In this document: piece by piece, positions 30,681-41,130 of the stretch
How the letters are laid out: each line of letters opens with the position of its first letter
Position numbering within the stretch: position 1 is the first letter of the stretch
From: Haematococcus lacustris
Taxonomy: Eukaryota; Chlorophyta; Chlorophyceae; Chlamydomonadales; Haematococcaceae
Assembly: GCA_030144725.1 (NCBI GenBank)
Contig: JASKMD010000025.1
Span: 6,187,208 to 6,251,207, forward strand
Length of the DNA: 64,000 bases
Reading direction: 5' to 3'
Notes under the pieces: generated by a model
Database searches by the model: none
Seen by the model: only the letters and a program-made list of their open reading frames with translations
What the model was told of the DNA's origin: nothing
Translations under genes and position numbers: made by a program

Positions 30681-30942
30681 TGTGTTGGTACTGCTGGCTG
30701 GACGACCGGCTTGCAACATGCACTTGCACGCACAATGAATACCCTGGAGATATTAATCAACGTCCCACCACAGCGCCTGGGCATGGACACGATGCTGTCA
30801 TGGCCTTGCAGGCAATGGTGCTTAAGATTAGACATCAATCAACGTTGACATCCAAGACCACCAATCATTGGAGTCCGTGTTGTACAACCAACGCCTCACC
30901 ATGTCCCTGACACCTTGGTCATAGTAGCAAGGTGTCCGCATG

Positions 30943-32076
30943 TCAGTGATAAATTACGTCTAAGCACGCACCCGGAGCCATGGCATTCTTCACTGCCCAC
31001 TCGTGCCATGAATACAGCGGGCACATGGCATTCCTGAACATGACCCCAGCACACCCTTTCAACATTGGAAGCACAGCCTGAACCACATCACACTGCACCA
31101 CCTGCTTGCCATCATTGCCTGGCTCCCCCACCTGCACCAGGGCCTTCCCAAACCGGCCCACGAGGGGCTGCAGGGCTGCTACTGCTGCACATCCTTCCTT
31201 CCTCACGATGCCCATGAACAAATCTCCAATTACCTGATGCTTAAACCGGCCAGAGCTGAGGTCTGCCACACTTCTGTTCAAGGCCGCCATGTTCGGCTCT
31301 GGGAGGACAACATCGAGGGCTGATACCAGTAGGGTTGAGACGGACTGTGGTAGGTTTCCCACGTCTGTTAGGTACATCTCCGTCACCTTCAGCTCCACAA
31401 GGTTGCATGTGCGGTCACGCAGGGACATGGGGAGGGGGCCCAAGTAGGTGGCATGCAAGGATGTCAGCCCCAAAGCTGGCTCCACCCACGCATCAAGAAC
31501 AACCCTTTCCCTAGCAGTCAGGTTGACAGTTTGGATGTCCAGATGCTGGATGCGCCCCACAACCAGGGGGTGGCTGAGGAGTTCAACCAGCTCTGATGAC
31601 TGCATTAGGAAAGGCTTGATACCCAACACTTGACAGTTGGGGAAGTTGGACATCAGCCTCTCCGCTAACCAGGCCCCCACTGGCAGCTGCTCATAGGTGG
31701 GCGCCTCTGCCGTGTCCTCATCCATTATGAGCCTGATCTCCACGCTCTGGACCGCTTCACAGTACCCAAGGAACCCGATCACCCCCTCCACTCTGCACTT
31801 GGTCATGTATGGACCAAGTCGCTGCTCCAGGGTCAGCATTGGCATTACAGGCTGCCGACGTCCACGCAGAGCCGCCAAGAAGCGAGGCGGTAGATGCGAG
31901 TAGATGGAAACTGAGTCGATGCTGAGAACGAGGAAGTCGCAAGTTGTTAGGCACGTCTCACGGCACTCTGGATTAATTGGAGTGGAATTGCTACCCAGAC
32001 CGGGCCGTAGAAAATGGCCGTCGCTTGTAACAACGACGGGCTCGGCCCAGTCATTGAGCATTGCTGATTGCTGCAT
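30943..32076 (-). CDS. F-box/LRR-like family member D
   Basis: 377 residues from ATG 32076. It starts AMLNDWAEPVVVTSDGHF and has the shared family motifs TTCDFLVLSIDSVSIY, GFLGYCEAVQSVEIRL, QLPVGAWLAERLMSNFP and LVELKVTEMYLTDVG. It is a tandem duplicate of C, 250 bp away. As in C, the F-box of members B and E is not recognisable at the N terminus, so the C/D pair may have diverged in partner binding. A satellite with a long hairpin lies upstream. Confidence 0.62.
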   Translation of the reverse strand: MQQSAMLNDWAEPVVVTSDGHFLRPGLGSNSTPINPECRETCLTTCDFLVLSIDSVSIYSHLPPRFLAALRGRRQPVMPMLTLEQRLGPYMTKCRVEGVIGFLGYCEAVQSVEIRLIMDEDTAEAPTYEQLPVGAWLAERLMSNFPNCQVLGIKPFLMQSSELVELLSHPLVVGRIQHLDIQTVNLTARERVVLDAWVEPALGLTSLHATYLGPLPMSLRDRTCNLVELKVTEMYLTDVGNLPQSVSTLLVSALDVVLPEPNMAALNRSVADLSSGRFKHQVIGDLFMGIVRKEGCAAVAALQPLVGRFGKALVQVGEPGNDGKQVVQCDVVQAVLPMLKGCAGVMFRNAMCPLYSWHEWAVKNAMAPGACLDVIYH

Positions 32077-32299
32077 TGTGAACCGCAGTGCTTGTACTGC
32101 GGGCTGGGCGCACGGCTTGCATCATGATCGCTTGCGGGCGCTTGCACATGCACCAATTCGATGTTGGAAATTATGCGTCAAGTACTAAGTTGGTCTTTGT
32201 GAGACAGCTGGCAGGTGTTGTTGAAGCTGACGTCTGTTCAGATACAGGAAATAGCTGCGGTGTTGCAATCTGGGTGGTCCTGATGTTGCTTCCATTCTG

Positions 32300-32520
32300 C
32301 ATCTGTGCAGATGCCGGTTATGTATCTGCACAGATGTTGGTTTTAACGACATCTGTGCAGATGTCCGCGACGGAGTCTGTGCAGATGTTGATTTACGCGG
32401 CTGTGCAGATGTCGGCATTATCAGCATCTGTGCAGACAGACCAGGCGACATCTGCACAGATGTCGTTAAAACCAACATCTGTGCAGATACATAACCGACA
32501 TCTGCACAGCCGCCCAACAT
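32300..32520. repeat. CATCTG-core repeat cluster containing a long perfect hairpin
   Basis: About ten CATCTG..CAGATG cores. 32315-32365 and 32447-32497 are perfect 51-bp inverted copies (CGGTTATGTATCTGCACAGA at the left outer end) around an 81-bp loop. It lies in the shared upstream region of divergent members D and E. Confidence 0.92.
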
Positions 32521-32593
32521 GGCTACTGAGCTTTAGTGTAATGATAGATATTAATGCTATCATTCTCGCGACCAGCAGTATAGCCCACCAGTC

Positions 32594-33426
32594 ATGTCGC
32601 GCGCCACCCAGTTCAGCGATTTGCCTTGTGGTGTCCTCGCTCACATTGCACGGTTCGCGACTGCAGCCCCCGGTGCACGGGGATTTAGCCTCACTTGCAA
32701 GGCCAATCTACATGCCTGTCTAGCCACCTGCCCGACGTTGGTCCTGCAGCTGAACAGCACAAAAGTCAGCCGGTTCCTGTCCCCAGCTGTTCTCGGGGTC
32801 TTGCGAGCAAGGAAGCAGCCGCTGCAGCTGCAGCTGCTATGGAACGTGGCGGGGCAGCAACACAACATACCCGACATGCTGCGGCTTGTGATCGGGCTGC
32901 TGAGGGGATGCACGGCCGTGCATGAGGTGGTGCTGGACGGCCGTGAGTTTGGAAATGAGCAGTTGGGTGCCTGGCTGGGAGCCACCTTGGCTGACAGCTT
33001 CCCTAACCTCGACTCCCTCACCCTGGCTTTCGGCATGAGCTATGAAGCGCTAGCCCGCCTTGCTCCCGGTGTGCCAGGGCCTTGCTCCCGGTGTGCCAGG
33101 GCTGCAGTGAGTTGCGCATCAGGATGGCTTCACTGCAGCCCAGCCCTGAGATGTGGCAGGCCATTGTCGATGACGTCCCCTCCATTGCAAAGGTGCACAT
33201 CCACCAGTGCTACGACCTTTATGAGGATGTGCTATTGTCAATGGAGGAGTATGTGGAGAAGCATGGTGGTAGGGACATCGACATACAAGTCGATTACTTC
33301 CTGACGTCCCCAATGGGGACCCAGGAAGATCTGGGTGAGTGTGATCTGTCTGATTACCGGTTTGGGCCACTGCGTGTGTGCGTGGAGGAGATGGACTGGT
33401 ATAACAGCGTTTTTGATCGACCATGA
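32594..33426 (+). pseudogene. F-box/LRR-like family member E, internally deleted and frameshifted
   Basis: The ATG at 32594 starts an F-box like that of member B (FSDLPCGVLAHIARF, FSLTCKANLHACLATC). The frame follows the family for about 150 residues (RLVIGLLRGCTAVHEVVL, LGAWLGATLADSFPNL), then reaches a 22-bp tandem duplication (TTGCTCCCGGTGTGCCAGGG) near 33058-33100 that shifts the frame. The family C terminus continues in another frame (SPEMWQAIVDDVPSIAKVHI) to 33426. Compared with member B the central ~180 residues are missing. It is probably non-functional. Confidence 0.65.
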
Positions 33427-33638
33427 GATCACTTGGTCTTTGTCTTCTATGACAGCCCATTTGATGCCCTGTAAGATCACTCGGTCTCTGTGCTATGGTG
33501 ACCTCACCTCAATGGAAGTCCTCTCACCAACCATGCTGAAATCTATATACCTATGCACAGCTGTCCCTGACATCATCTGTATAGTCAGATTCATGGATGT
33601 CATCTGTATTTCAGGAAGCAACATTATTACACACTTGG

Positions 33639-35147
33639 TCAGGGCTCGAAATGTTGGGGAGGCCCTGCAACACTCCTTGCCCTCTTGGCGGCCTTCTCCT
33701 GCACCTTTTTCTCAGCCTCAGCCTCAACCTTGGCCTTCCTTGCAGCCGCCTTCGCTATCTGCTTCAACCCTGTAATCAACTGGGTTGGAAGCTCATCATC
33801 CCACTGCTTCAGATAATGCTTCTCGTGCTCTGCAACAAGGGGTGGTGAGTAGGGTGGCAGTTCCACCATGACGTCCCTATACACCTCAAACTCCGCTGCC
33901 AATGGCCACCCATGTCGTGGCTTCACTGTGGGCATCACGTTGCTGCAGAACAGCTTGCCCAAGCCATGCACATATGTGGTCTCACCTGGCTTGAATCCTG
34001 GTGATGAATAGAAGTGGATGCGTACACTCATGGTGTTGGCCTGGCCCTCATCCCCCGCATGCAACAAATAACCCCTGATGCATACACACTGGCCTGCCTC
34101 TACCTTCACCCTGTGCGCTTTCAACGGCTTCATACCACCCAACTCCGCCTCATATGCTGCCACCTGTGCTGCAGTGGGGTTCTTGCCAAACACCGCCTCT
34201 GCATGGCGCTCTGCCACCATCACCCAACTCACACTGTCCGGTAGCAGCAACAGGAAAAATGTCTGGATGGCTATGATGAACACCATGCCATCCCTGAACC
34301 TCTGGATGGCATCAGGGTCGGCATTGGCCGCATCCAACTTGGCCGTCACCTCTGCGTTGTCATTCCTAGGATCTGGCTGCACATCCATGTGTACCACTTG
34401 GGCTTCTACAGTCCTGTATGCTGGAAATGTGCTGTAGTGAAAATTGTTTGCTGTGCCATATGTGACCACCTTCCTCATGTGCATGAAGTCATTCCCTATG
34501 ATGGTGCCCCCCCTGATGTTCCCACCAGCTACCTCCTCAATGAATGGCATCAACATGCTCAAGTACTTGGAAGCTACATCCGCAGCCATCTGCACCTGTC
34601 TGTTCAGCTTGTCCACCATGCCACCTGCCTTAGCCTTCATGTCCTCCCACTGCCTGGCTGCCCACGGTGTGCTCAATTCAGCAATCTCTGAGCTGTCACT
34701 CAGTTTACCTTCAGCATTGGTGGATGTGACTGTCATCTGCAGGCGTTGGCCTGTGCCAAAGTCTGTGCCCAACCAGTCCCCCTGATCCGTTGGGTTGCCG
34801 TGCTCATCAAAGGTGCCCTCCTTGAAGATCACCTCTGCAAACTGTACCACCAAGAACAACAATGCCCACAACAACTTGGGGAACCTGGAGGGCTGCAACC
34901 GGTCCGGCAGCCGGAACACACCAAACCCCTGCTTCTCTACATGTCTAGCGAATGCAATGCGCTGCTCCTTTGTCTCTACTGCTAGTACATCAGGCTGTAA
35001 CAAGGGGTGAGAGGGTGCAGCCCACACCCTCTCTGGTGTGACCGGGGGGGTGTTGGCCTCAGCCGCAGCCTGCAATGTGGGATAGGGTTTGCAACAAGAG
35101 GGGCAGGTGTCACAGCATGATTTGTACTTGATTCTCCTATGCTCCAT
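33639..35147 (-). CDS. Putative 2-oxoglutarate/Fe(II)-dioxygenase-like protein
   Basis: 502 residues from ATG 35147 in one open frame. The N terminus has a cysteine cluster (CCDTCPSCC). The middle holds VVHMDVQPDP, an HxD motif; about 120 residues later comes VEAGQCVCIRGYLLHAGDEG with a distal histidine, then SVRIHFY with an arginine. H-x-D, distal H and R in this order suit the double-stranded beta-helix of 2OG oxygenases; the sequence around the distal H resembles algal phytanoyl-hydroxylase/cupin-like proteins. The C terminus is a Lys/Ala-rich coiled region. It lies on the same strand as the Ulp1-like gene and beside a TNP2/KDZ-like transposase, so a transposon cargo role is possible. Substrate unknown; a TET/JBP-type nucleic-acid oxygenase is one option that cannot be decided here. 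Confidence 0.45.
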   Translation of the reverse strand: MEHRRIKYKSCCDTCPSCCKPYPTLQAAAEANTPPVTPERVWAAPSHPLLQPDVLAVETKEQRIAFARHVEKQGFGVFRLPDRLQPSRFPKLLWALLFLVVQFAEVIFKEGTFDEHGNPTDQGDWLGTDFGTGQRLQMTVTSTNAEGKLSDSSEIAELSTPWAARQWEDMKAKAGGMVDKLNRQVQMAADVASKYLSMLMPFIEEVAGGNIRGGTIIGNDFMHMRKVVTYGTANNFHYSTFPAYRTVEAQVVHMDVQPDPRNDNAEVTAKLDAANADPDAIQRFRDGMVFIIAIQTFFLLLLPDSVSWVMVAERHAEAVFGKNPTAAQVAAYEAELGGMKPLKAHRVKVEAGQCVCIRGYLLHAGDEGQANTMSVRIHFYSSPGFKPGETTYVHGLGKLFCSNVMPTVKPRHGWPLAAEFEVYRDVMVELPPYSPPLVAEHEKHYLKQWDDELPTQLITGLKQIAKAAARKAKVEAEAEKKVQEKAAKRARSVAGPPQHFEP

Positions 35148-35500
35148 ATTCTGAGCCTCACCTCTTTACTCGACCTCACGCCTGTGGTTCGCCCCTTCAC
35201 AGTCTTATCGGCAGGGTTGGGCGTAGCCTTTGCCTACACAATAATTAAGCACCATCGACATGGGCAATGATCAACGTATGCACCACATATGCTCGTCACA
35301 TCAACGTAGCACACCCATGGCTCTTCTGACCTGACGAACAGCACCCATCGAGGCCTATTCTGCTCGGCACCTCGTGTGTATCGCTGTCTCTTTCATCGCA
35401 CCTGTGAGGCCACAGCTGCTCCTCTCCGTGGTCTGCCACTGGCCTGGCTCTGGACCTGCATCATTGAAGAACGCATGGCATGTGGGAGGCAACCGGTTTG
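35148..35500. other. Intergenic, nothing recognised
   Basis: This lies between the 3' end of the Ulp1-like gene and the start of the dioxygenase-like gene, both minus strand. No repeat or RNA gene is seen. Confidence 0.4.
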
Positions 35501-37083
35501 TCAGGGGCATGGGCGTACCATGTTGAGCCCTCTCACCGCCTCAGCCTGTGTATCCATGGCGTCCGCCTCCTCTTCCTCCATGGAGCTTCCGTCTCCGCCT
35601 GCGCCTCTGCCCCTGCCCCTGCCCCTGCCTTTGCGGCTGCCCCTGCCCCTGCCCCTACCCCGGCCCTTGCCCTTGTCCTGCGCGACCTTCACCGCCTTTG
35701 CTTTTGTTGGCTCCTGCATGGGCAATGTGAACATATCGTGGGTGTGCAACATGCGACAGTGCCTTAGCTACTAGCCCAGTAGCCTACCATGCCCATAACG
35801 TTTGCATGGCTCACCTCATACGTCAGCTCCTCAGAAACTGTGAGCTCCGGATCATCGTCTGTCGCCGGCTTGGGTGGCAGCGCCTGCAATGCATGACAGC
35901 AACGTTATGAGGTCAGCCACAAATGAGACCTACTCATGGGGGCCATGTCACAAGGGTGCCTCACCTCATCGTCGTCGTCAGCAAGTGACCCAAAGTACCC
36001 GGTGCCAGCGATGGCAGCGTGGCCTGGCTTCTGCAAGTCAAGTGGTTGAAGGACATACAAGTCATGGCTGCCAACCCCTGTCTCTCTGTGTGGTATCTGA
36101 TAGCACTTCCTACCTCCCCTGTGCTTGGCGCCTGTGTCTGTTGAGCCTGCTCCCGTGGCCGCTTCAGTGGGTTGTCCAGCTGGCTGTCAGGGATGGGCTC
36201 TTCATCCTGGCATGCAGGGAGGGGCGCATCGGCCTCCATCTGTCATGTGCACCAGTCAAGCACAACAGTCCAAGCAAGTATGATGTGATTGGGCCATGTG
36301 TCTTCATGCATGACGTGCATTACATATGATCTGACATACCACAGCAGCCGCCTGTTTCTGGCCGGGGTCCCCTTGGCTGTCAAGGATGGTCACGTCCTGG
36401 TCAAGAGTCATCTGTTCCTGCATCCCAGGTTGAAGTGAGCTGTAAAAAGTGGTGTTCGGCAAGCCTTGTCCTTTATTGAGGTGCGGTTGGTGTTGTCTCT
36501 GCCTAATACGCCCACCTCCTGAGTGCACAAGTCAATCATGGTGGGGTTGGGGTCAGGTACATATGGTCCGGGTGGGGGCAGCGAGGCAAAGTCAGGGAAC
36601 TCCTCTTTGTAGGGCGCCACCTGCACACTCATGGCATGTTGCAAGAGTGACACTGGGTGTGGTGGTAGGTTATCATATGCAGGGCACCGAGCTCACCAAT
36701 GTGGTCCACCCTGACTCAGCGCTCAGCGTCTTCAACAGGGTAGGCCGGAGTTTGGCTACCTCCGCCTCCGTGATGGTTAGTCTGGTCACAAAGGATGGCC
36801 CCCTGCATCCACACTCATCACGTTGCATGAGTCTCCGGGCATCCATGCACTGCATTGATGCACGCTGTTTGTATTGCCATGCTGCAGGCCTCCACTCTCA
36901 CCTTGTCATGTACATGTCTCTGCACAGGTGCTCCATGGCCAGGATGATCCTGTCACCACATGTGTTACCATCACGCTGCTGATCCACTGCGCCAATGATG
37001 TACCTCCACTCGCTCACACCCAACACCCCTGAGCACCAGCGCCGGATGCGATCCCAGCGCCGGACATCCAGGCCGCCGGGCTT
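35501..37083 (-). CDS. Ulp1-type (C48) cysteine protease-like gene, 5' part missing
   Basis: Eight minus-strand exons with consistent phases: 36902-37083, 36697-36802, 36516-36620, 36340-36417, 36114-36239, 35965-36030, 35815-35883, 35501-35713. The first contains WRYIIGAVDQQRDGNTCGDRI, which has the Q-x3-G-x2-CG signature of the catalytic Gln and Cys of Ulp1/SENP peptidases. The upstream His and Asp part is absent: the first exon begins phase 0 at a splice acceptor, and within 14 bp the opposite strand starts the transposase exon. The rest of the protein is acidic (SLADDDDE, EELTYE) and ends in an RG-repeat tail (KGRGRGRGRG). Ulp1-like genes are common cargo of plant and fungal DNA transposons. 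Confidence 0.55.
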
Positions 37084-37096
37084 CTGCACCATGCAG

Positions 37097-39220
37097 TTGA
37101 CAGATGAGCAGTATGATGCCCGTGGGTTGCTTGCTCAGCAAGAGGTGGAAGCAGCCCTTGCCGCTGCACGTGCCGCTAACAAGCCACTGAAGGACAGCAG
37201 CATAGTGTACAGCGCAGCATGCCGTGGTGCCCGAGGGGTGTGTGTGGTCACGCAGCACTTGAGCGACTTCGCTTCCTCCCTGGACGCCTTTGTGATGCCC
37301 ACCTACCATACCTTTTGCCTGGGCGTGCTGAGGGACTTCATTGAGTACCTGCTGTCCACAGCCAGCAGCTTGTCAGCCTCGGCCAAGACTACCATCCGTG
37401 AGCGCCAGGCGGCTTTGCACATCCCTACCGACTACGGACGCAAGCCAACGTGCTGCATTGACGACAGGTTAGAGCTGGGAAGGCAAGCTCAGCACATAGG
37501 GGTTCCCCCTCAATGCGTTACTCATACTGATTGCAGGGGGCACTGGGTCATCGAGGACTACCTGCACTTCATCTTCACCACCTGTACCATGCTGTTTGCT
37601 GGACTGTTGGACTACAAGCAGAGCCGTTTGCTTGGGTACCTTCGCACTGCAGCCCTCCACTACTTGCGCCCAGGCAAGACTAATGCAAGTTGCATAGGAT
37701 AGTAATCAACGCAATGCCCCATATCATGCCTGCGTTTCCATTGATGATGCACGCACGGCATTTGATGATTGTGATGGCCACTCATTGTACAGTAGCATGT
37801 TGTATATGCAATGTGGGACACAATGCCATGTGCAGGGGATGATAAGCAGGGCACTCAGCAGGCCATGGATGCTGCCCACATGGCGATTCGCAAGTACGCC
37901 TACTTCATGGAAGAGTGGAGCGTCGACATGAAGGTATGTTGATACAGGCTGGGGCAATTCATCACAACTACAGTATGCAACATGAGATAACGAGGCATGG
38001 TGCTGATGATGTGCCTGCAGATTACGGAGGACATGTACAAACCGAACCTCCACATCCTGGAATGCCAGTGAGATCTGCAGTCTGCCCATTGAGACACAAA
38101 CCACCACCTTCCAGTCCTTTACCCTTGGCCTCTGATTCGACCCCTCACCTGTCATGTGCAGTTACCATACCATACACATGGAGATGGGTGATGGCATACC
38201 AAGACAAACACTTGGGTGTGTTGTGTGAGTGAGTGCAGGAGCGGGAGGCAGGAGCAGCGGCGTGGCCTGATGCACTTGGACTTGGAGATGTGGGTGGAGC
38301 GGCTGATGCAGTACTTCAAGTCGTGGGTGGGCAGCCACGCCGTCCCCATGAACCTTGAGCTCAGCGTGGCCATGAAGGAGGAGCTTGTGCGGAAGGGCCG
38401 AGCAGAGCATGCCAAGGGTGCCTATGTGGACGGCGTGGGTGCGCCGGGTCTGGAGTCGGTTCGTGGGGATGATGAGCCTGCAGATGATGTGGTGATGGGC
38501 CCCACTCAGCGATGTGTGCTGAAAGGCTGCCGCATGCCCCAGCCCTCATCTCTGGCAGGGCCGCACAGCAAGACCCTGAAGTTAGCAGTGCTGGCGTATG
38601 TGAGGTTGCAGAGGAGCATGAACGAGGACTTCCCCTGGACAGAGCAGCACGTCCACATGATCTTCCCCAGCAGCTCAGGCGTTGCTCCAGACTACGATGA
38701 CCATGTGCTGCTCTTCCGTCGGGCAGAGTGCAATGAGGAGGTGATTCACAGCAGCGAGTACAAGCGTGTCAAAGTGCGCAACAGCACTTGGATCCAGGCA
38801 GATTACGACTTGGGGGGTGGGGAGACTGAGCACAACGCCGCCCATGTGCTGTTTTGGGTTCGTCTGCAGCACCCAGCACCTCCAGAGCCCTCGCAGTCTA
38901 GCAGTGGCAGCAGCGAGCCTATGTACCTGCGGTTGGCTGCAGCTCGGCTGTTCAACATGTCAAAATCAACTGTGGAGCCTGAGGTCAGCATTGCTTGCTA
39001 CCACAGCTATGGCCTTCCAGCCACGGACAGCAAGGGCGAGGCGGTGGTGGGGCCCAAGGGCAAGAAGTCGTGCTTGGTACGAGGTGTGGGTCCCAACAAC
39101 CTGTACATGGTGGATGGCGAGACCATCCGCTACAAGCTGGTTTGCTGCTTCCCCCATGGTGAGGAGCATGGCCACATGATGTTCCAGCAGTATGTCAGCA
39201 CCACCGTGCGTGATGCATGA
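37097..39220 (+). CDS. TNP2/KDZ-like transposase, N-terminal part missing
   Basis: Five exons with consistent phases: 37097-37467, 37537-37673 (GC donor), 37836-37933, 38021-38067, 38239-39220; 544 residues in all. The first exon has SLDAFVMPTYHTFCLGVLRDF, like the D-x-M-H-x3-LG-x2-KD block of TNP2-type (CACTA/Plavaka/KDZ) transposases. HWVIEDYLHFIFTTC and YKPNLHILECQ match the later parts (Trp-rich helix, then 'PNLH..H'), and LDLEMWVERLMQYFK matches the 'E-x-W-x-E-R' segment. The C-terminal ~200 residues (FRRAECNEEVIHSSEYKRV) are typical of the extra domain after the core. The N terminus with zinc finger and early catalytic residues is not present; an Ulp1-like gene abuts on the other strand. 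The frame is otherwise intact. Confidence 0.6.
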
Positions 39221-39403
39221 AAGGGCTTTTGCACTGACAACAGCATGCATGACTATGACCGTTGCTGCATGTCAGTCAATGACTTTGAGACACCTGCGCA
39301 TGTTACCATGGACAAACCATCAGTACATTGCGCACATGGCAAACTTGCCATAATACCATAACAGCATTGAAGTTGATGTGTAGGCGTCGGAAGCATCATT
39401 TAC

Positions 39404-40310
39404 GTGCCAGCAGCTGCACAGATGTCGGTGTCAACATCTGCACAGCCAAGCACCAATTGTAACAGGCGACAGCTGTGCAGATGTCGTCATCAGCAGCTGC
39501 ACAGATGTCGGTATCAACATCTGCACAGCCAAGGCTCAAATGTAAAAGTCGACATCTGTGCAGCTGTCGTCATCAGCATCTGCACAGATGTCGGTATCAA
39601 CATCTGCACAGCCAAGGCTCAAATGTAATAGTCGACATCTGTGCAGATGTCGTAATTAGCAGCTGCACAGCTGCTAATGACGACATCTGCACAGCCAAGC
39701 ATTGAATGTAATAGTCGACATCTGTGCAGATGTCATTGTCAGCAGCTGCACAGATGTCGATATCAACATCTGCACAGCCAAGTCTCAAATGTAATAGTCG
39801 ACATCTGTGCAGATGTCGTCATTAGCAGCTGCACAGATGTTGATACCGACATCTGCACAGCCAAGCATTGAATGTAATAGTCGACATCTGTGCAGCTGTC
39901 GTTGTCAGCAGCTGCACAGATGTCGGTATCAACATCTGCACAGCCAAGGCTCAAATGTAATAGTCGACATCTGTGCAGATGTCGTCATCAGCAGCTGCAC
40001 AGATGTCGGTATCAACATCTGCACAGCCAAATCTCAAATGTAATAGTCGACATCTGTGCAGATGTTGTGGTCAGCAGCTGCACAGATGTCGGTATCAACA
40101 TCTGCACAGCCGGGGCTCAAATGTAATAGTCGACATCTGTGCAGATGTCGTCATCAGCAGCTGCACAGATGTTGGTCGCAATACACGACATCTGTGCAGA
40201 TGTCGACGTCACGCAGCTGCACAGATGTCGATTATGCTTGCATCTGTGCAGATGTCGGCTTACTGCAGCTGTGCAGCTAATGAACAATCGACATCTGTGC
40301 AGATTGCTTG
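39404..40310. repeat. 83-bp satellite with CATCTG-YR-CAGATG cores
   Basis: About 10 units; one is GTCGACATCTGTGCAGATGT, CGTCATCAGCAGCTGCACAG, ATGTCGGTATCAACATCTGC, ACAGCCAAGGCTCAAATGTA, ATA. Because 83 is not a multiple of three, identical peptides appear in all frames at 83-bp steps. The last copies, after 40140, are irregular. It shares core and the ACAGCCAAGC spacer with 9240-9870. Confidence 0.93.
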
Positions 40311-40466
40311 GTTTACAAATTGGCGGCCAAGTTACGTCGCAACGGATGCGCGGATGAACGTAAGACTTGTACCGTTCGAACGGCCTTCTACTCTAGTTTG
40401 CAATGAGCTATGGTCGGTCCAATCGCGACCGGTCCTTGTTTATCATGAGTGGGCCTACTGCCTTCC

Positions 40467-40620
40467 TAATTATTCTGGATGGGTGAGAGGTAGCTGGCTG
40501 GTTTGGCTACAATGCGAATTATCTAGCATAACATTTGGCGAAGTGAGTGCAGAGTTACAGCCGTTCTACTGCCAAGGGTCGGTTTCCTGTCATTTTGTGT
40601 TAGTTGGGAACGCCTGAATG
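40467..40620 (+). repeat. Dispersed repeat, copy 1 (relative of 55513-55672)
   Basis: Shared blocks include TTATTCTGGATGG, GAGTGCAGAGTTACAGCCGT and GGGTCGGTTT..TG.CATTTT, in the same order as at 55513-55672. The two share no ORF. It is probably the end of a transposon family. Confidence 0.8.
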
Positions 40621-40659
40621 TACCGCTGATGCCAAGCACATGCATTGATGTAAGAAGGT

Positions 40660-41080
40660 GGCAACACCACACAACACAAGAACACCTCAACAACACACCA
40701 CCACCACAACAACACAACGACTCATGCCTCACACACCACCTATGCTATGTGCACAACAAGCAAGGACTGGCTGCACCTCCTTCTTATAGCTAACACTCAC
40801 TACGGGATTGCTAAGCATTTTGCCTTGCTGCCTATGCCCCATGGCACCAAATCAGGCTGGGCTAGGCTAGGCTGGGCTGGGCTGGGCTGGGCTGGGCTGG
40901 GCTAGGCTAGGCTAGGCTGGGGTGGGGTGGGGTGGGCTGGGCTAGGCTGGGGTGGGCTGGGGTGGGCTGGGCTAGACTTAAGGGGGGAGGGGGGGGGGTA
41001 CCCTAACAACAAGGTGACACAACACAACAACACACAACACAACACAACAACAACGTCCTGCTCCATGTCATGCCTTGATG
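40660..41080. repeat. Low-complexity region: ACAACA-rich tracts and (GGGCT)n
   Basis: ACAACACAAC-rich sequence lies at ~40664-40745 and ~41000-41055, and a (TGGGC/TAGGC)n tract at 40853-40975. No gene is seen in it. Confidence 0.85.
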
Positions 41081-41130
41081 ACTCTTGAGCACATCTTCTA
41101 GCATCTGGCTCATCCCTGGCTGTTGGATTG

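Noticed and set aside
36449..36982. 177-residue plus-strand ORF
   Set aside because: It lies opposite three phase-consistent exons of the minus-strand Ulp1-like gene.
40853..40975. Telomere-like G-rich repeat
   Set aside because: The unit is TGGGC/TAGGC, not a known telomere unit (TTAGGG or TTTTAGGG), and it is internal.
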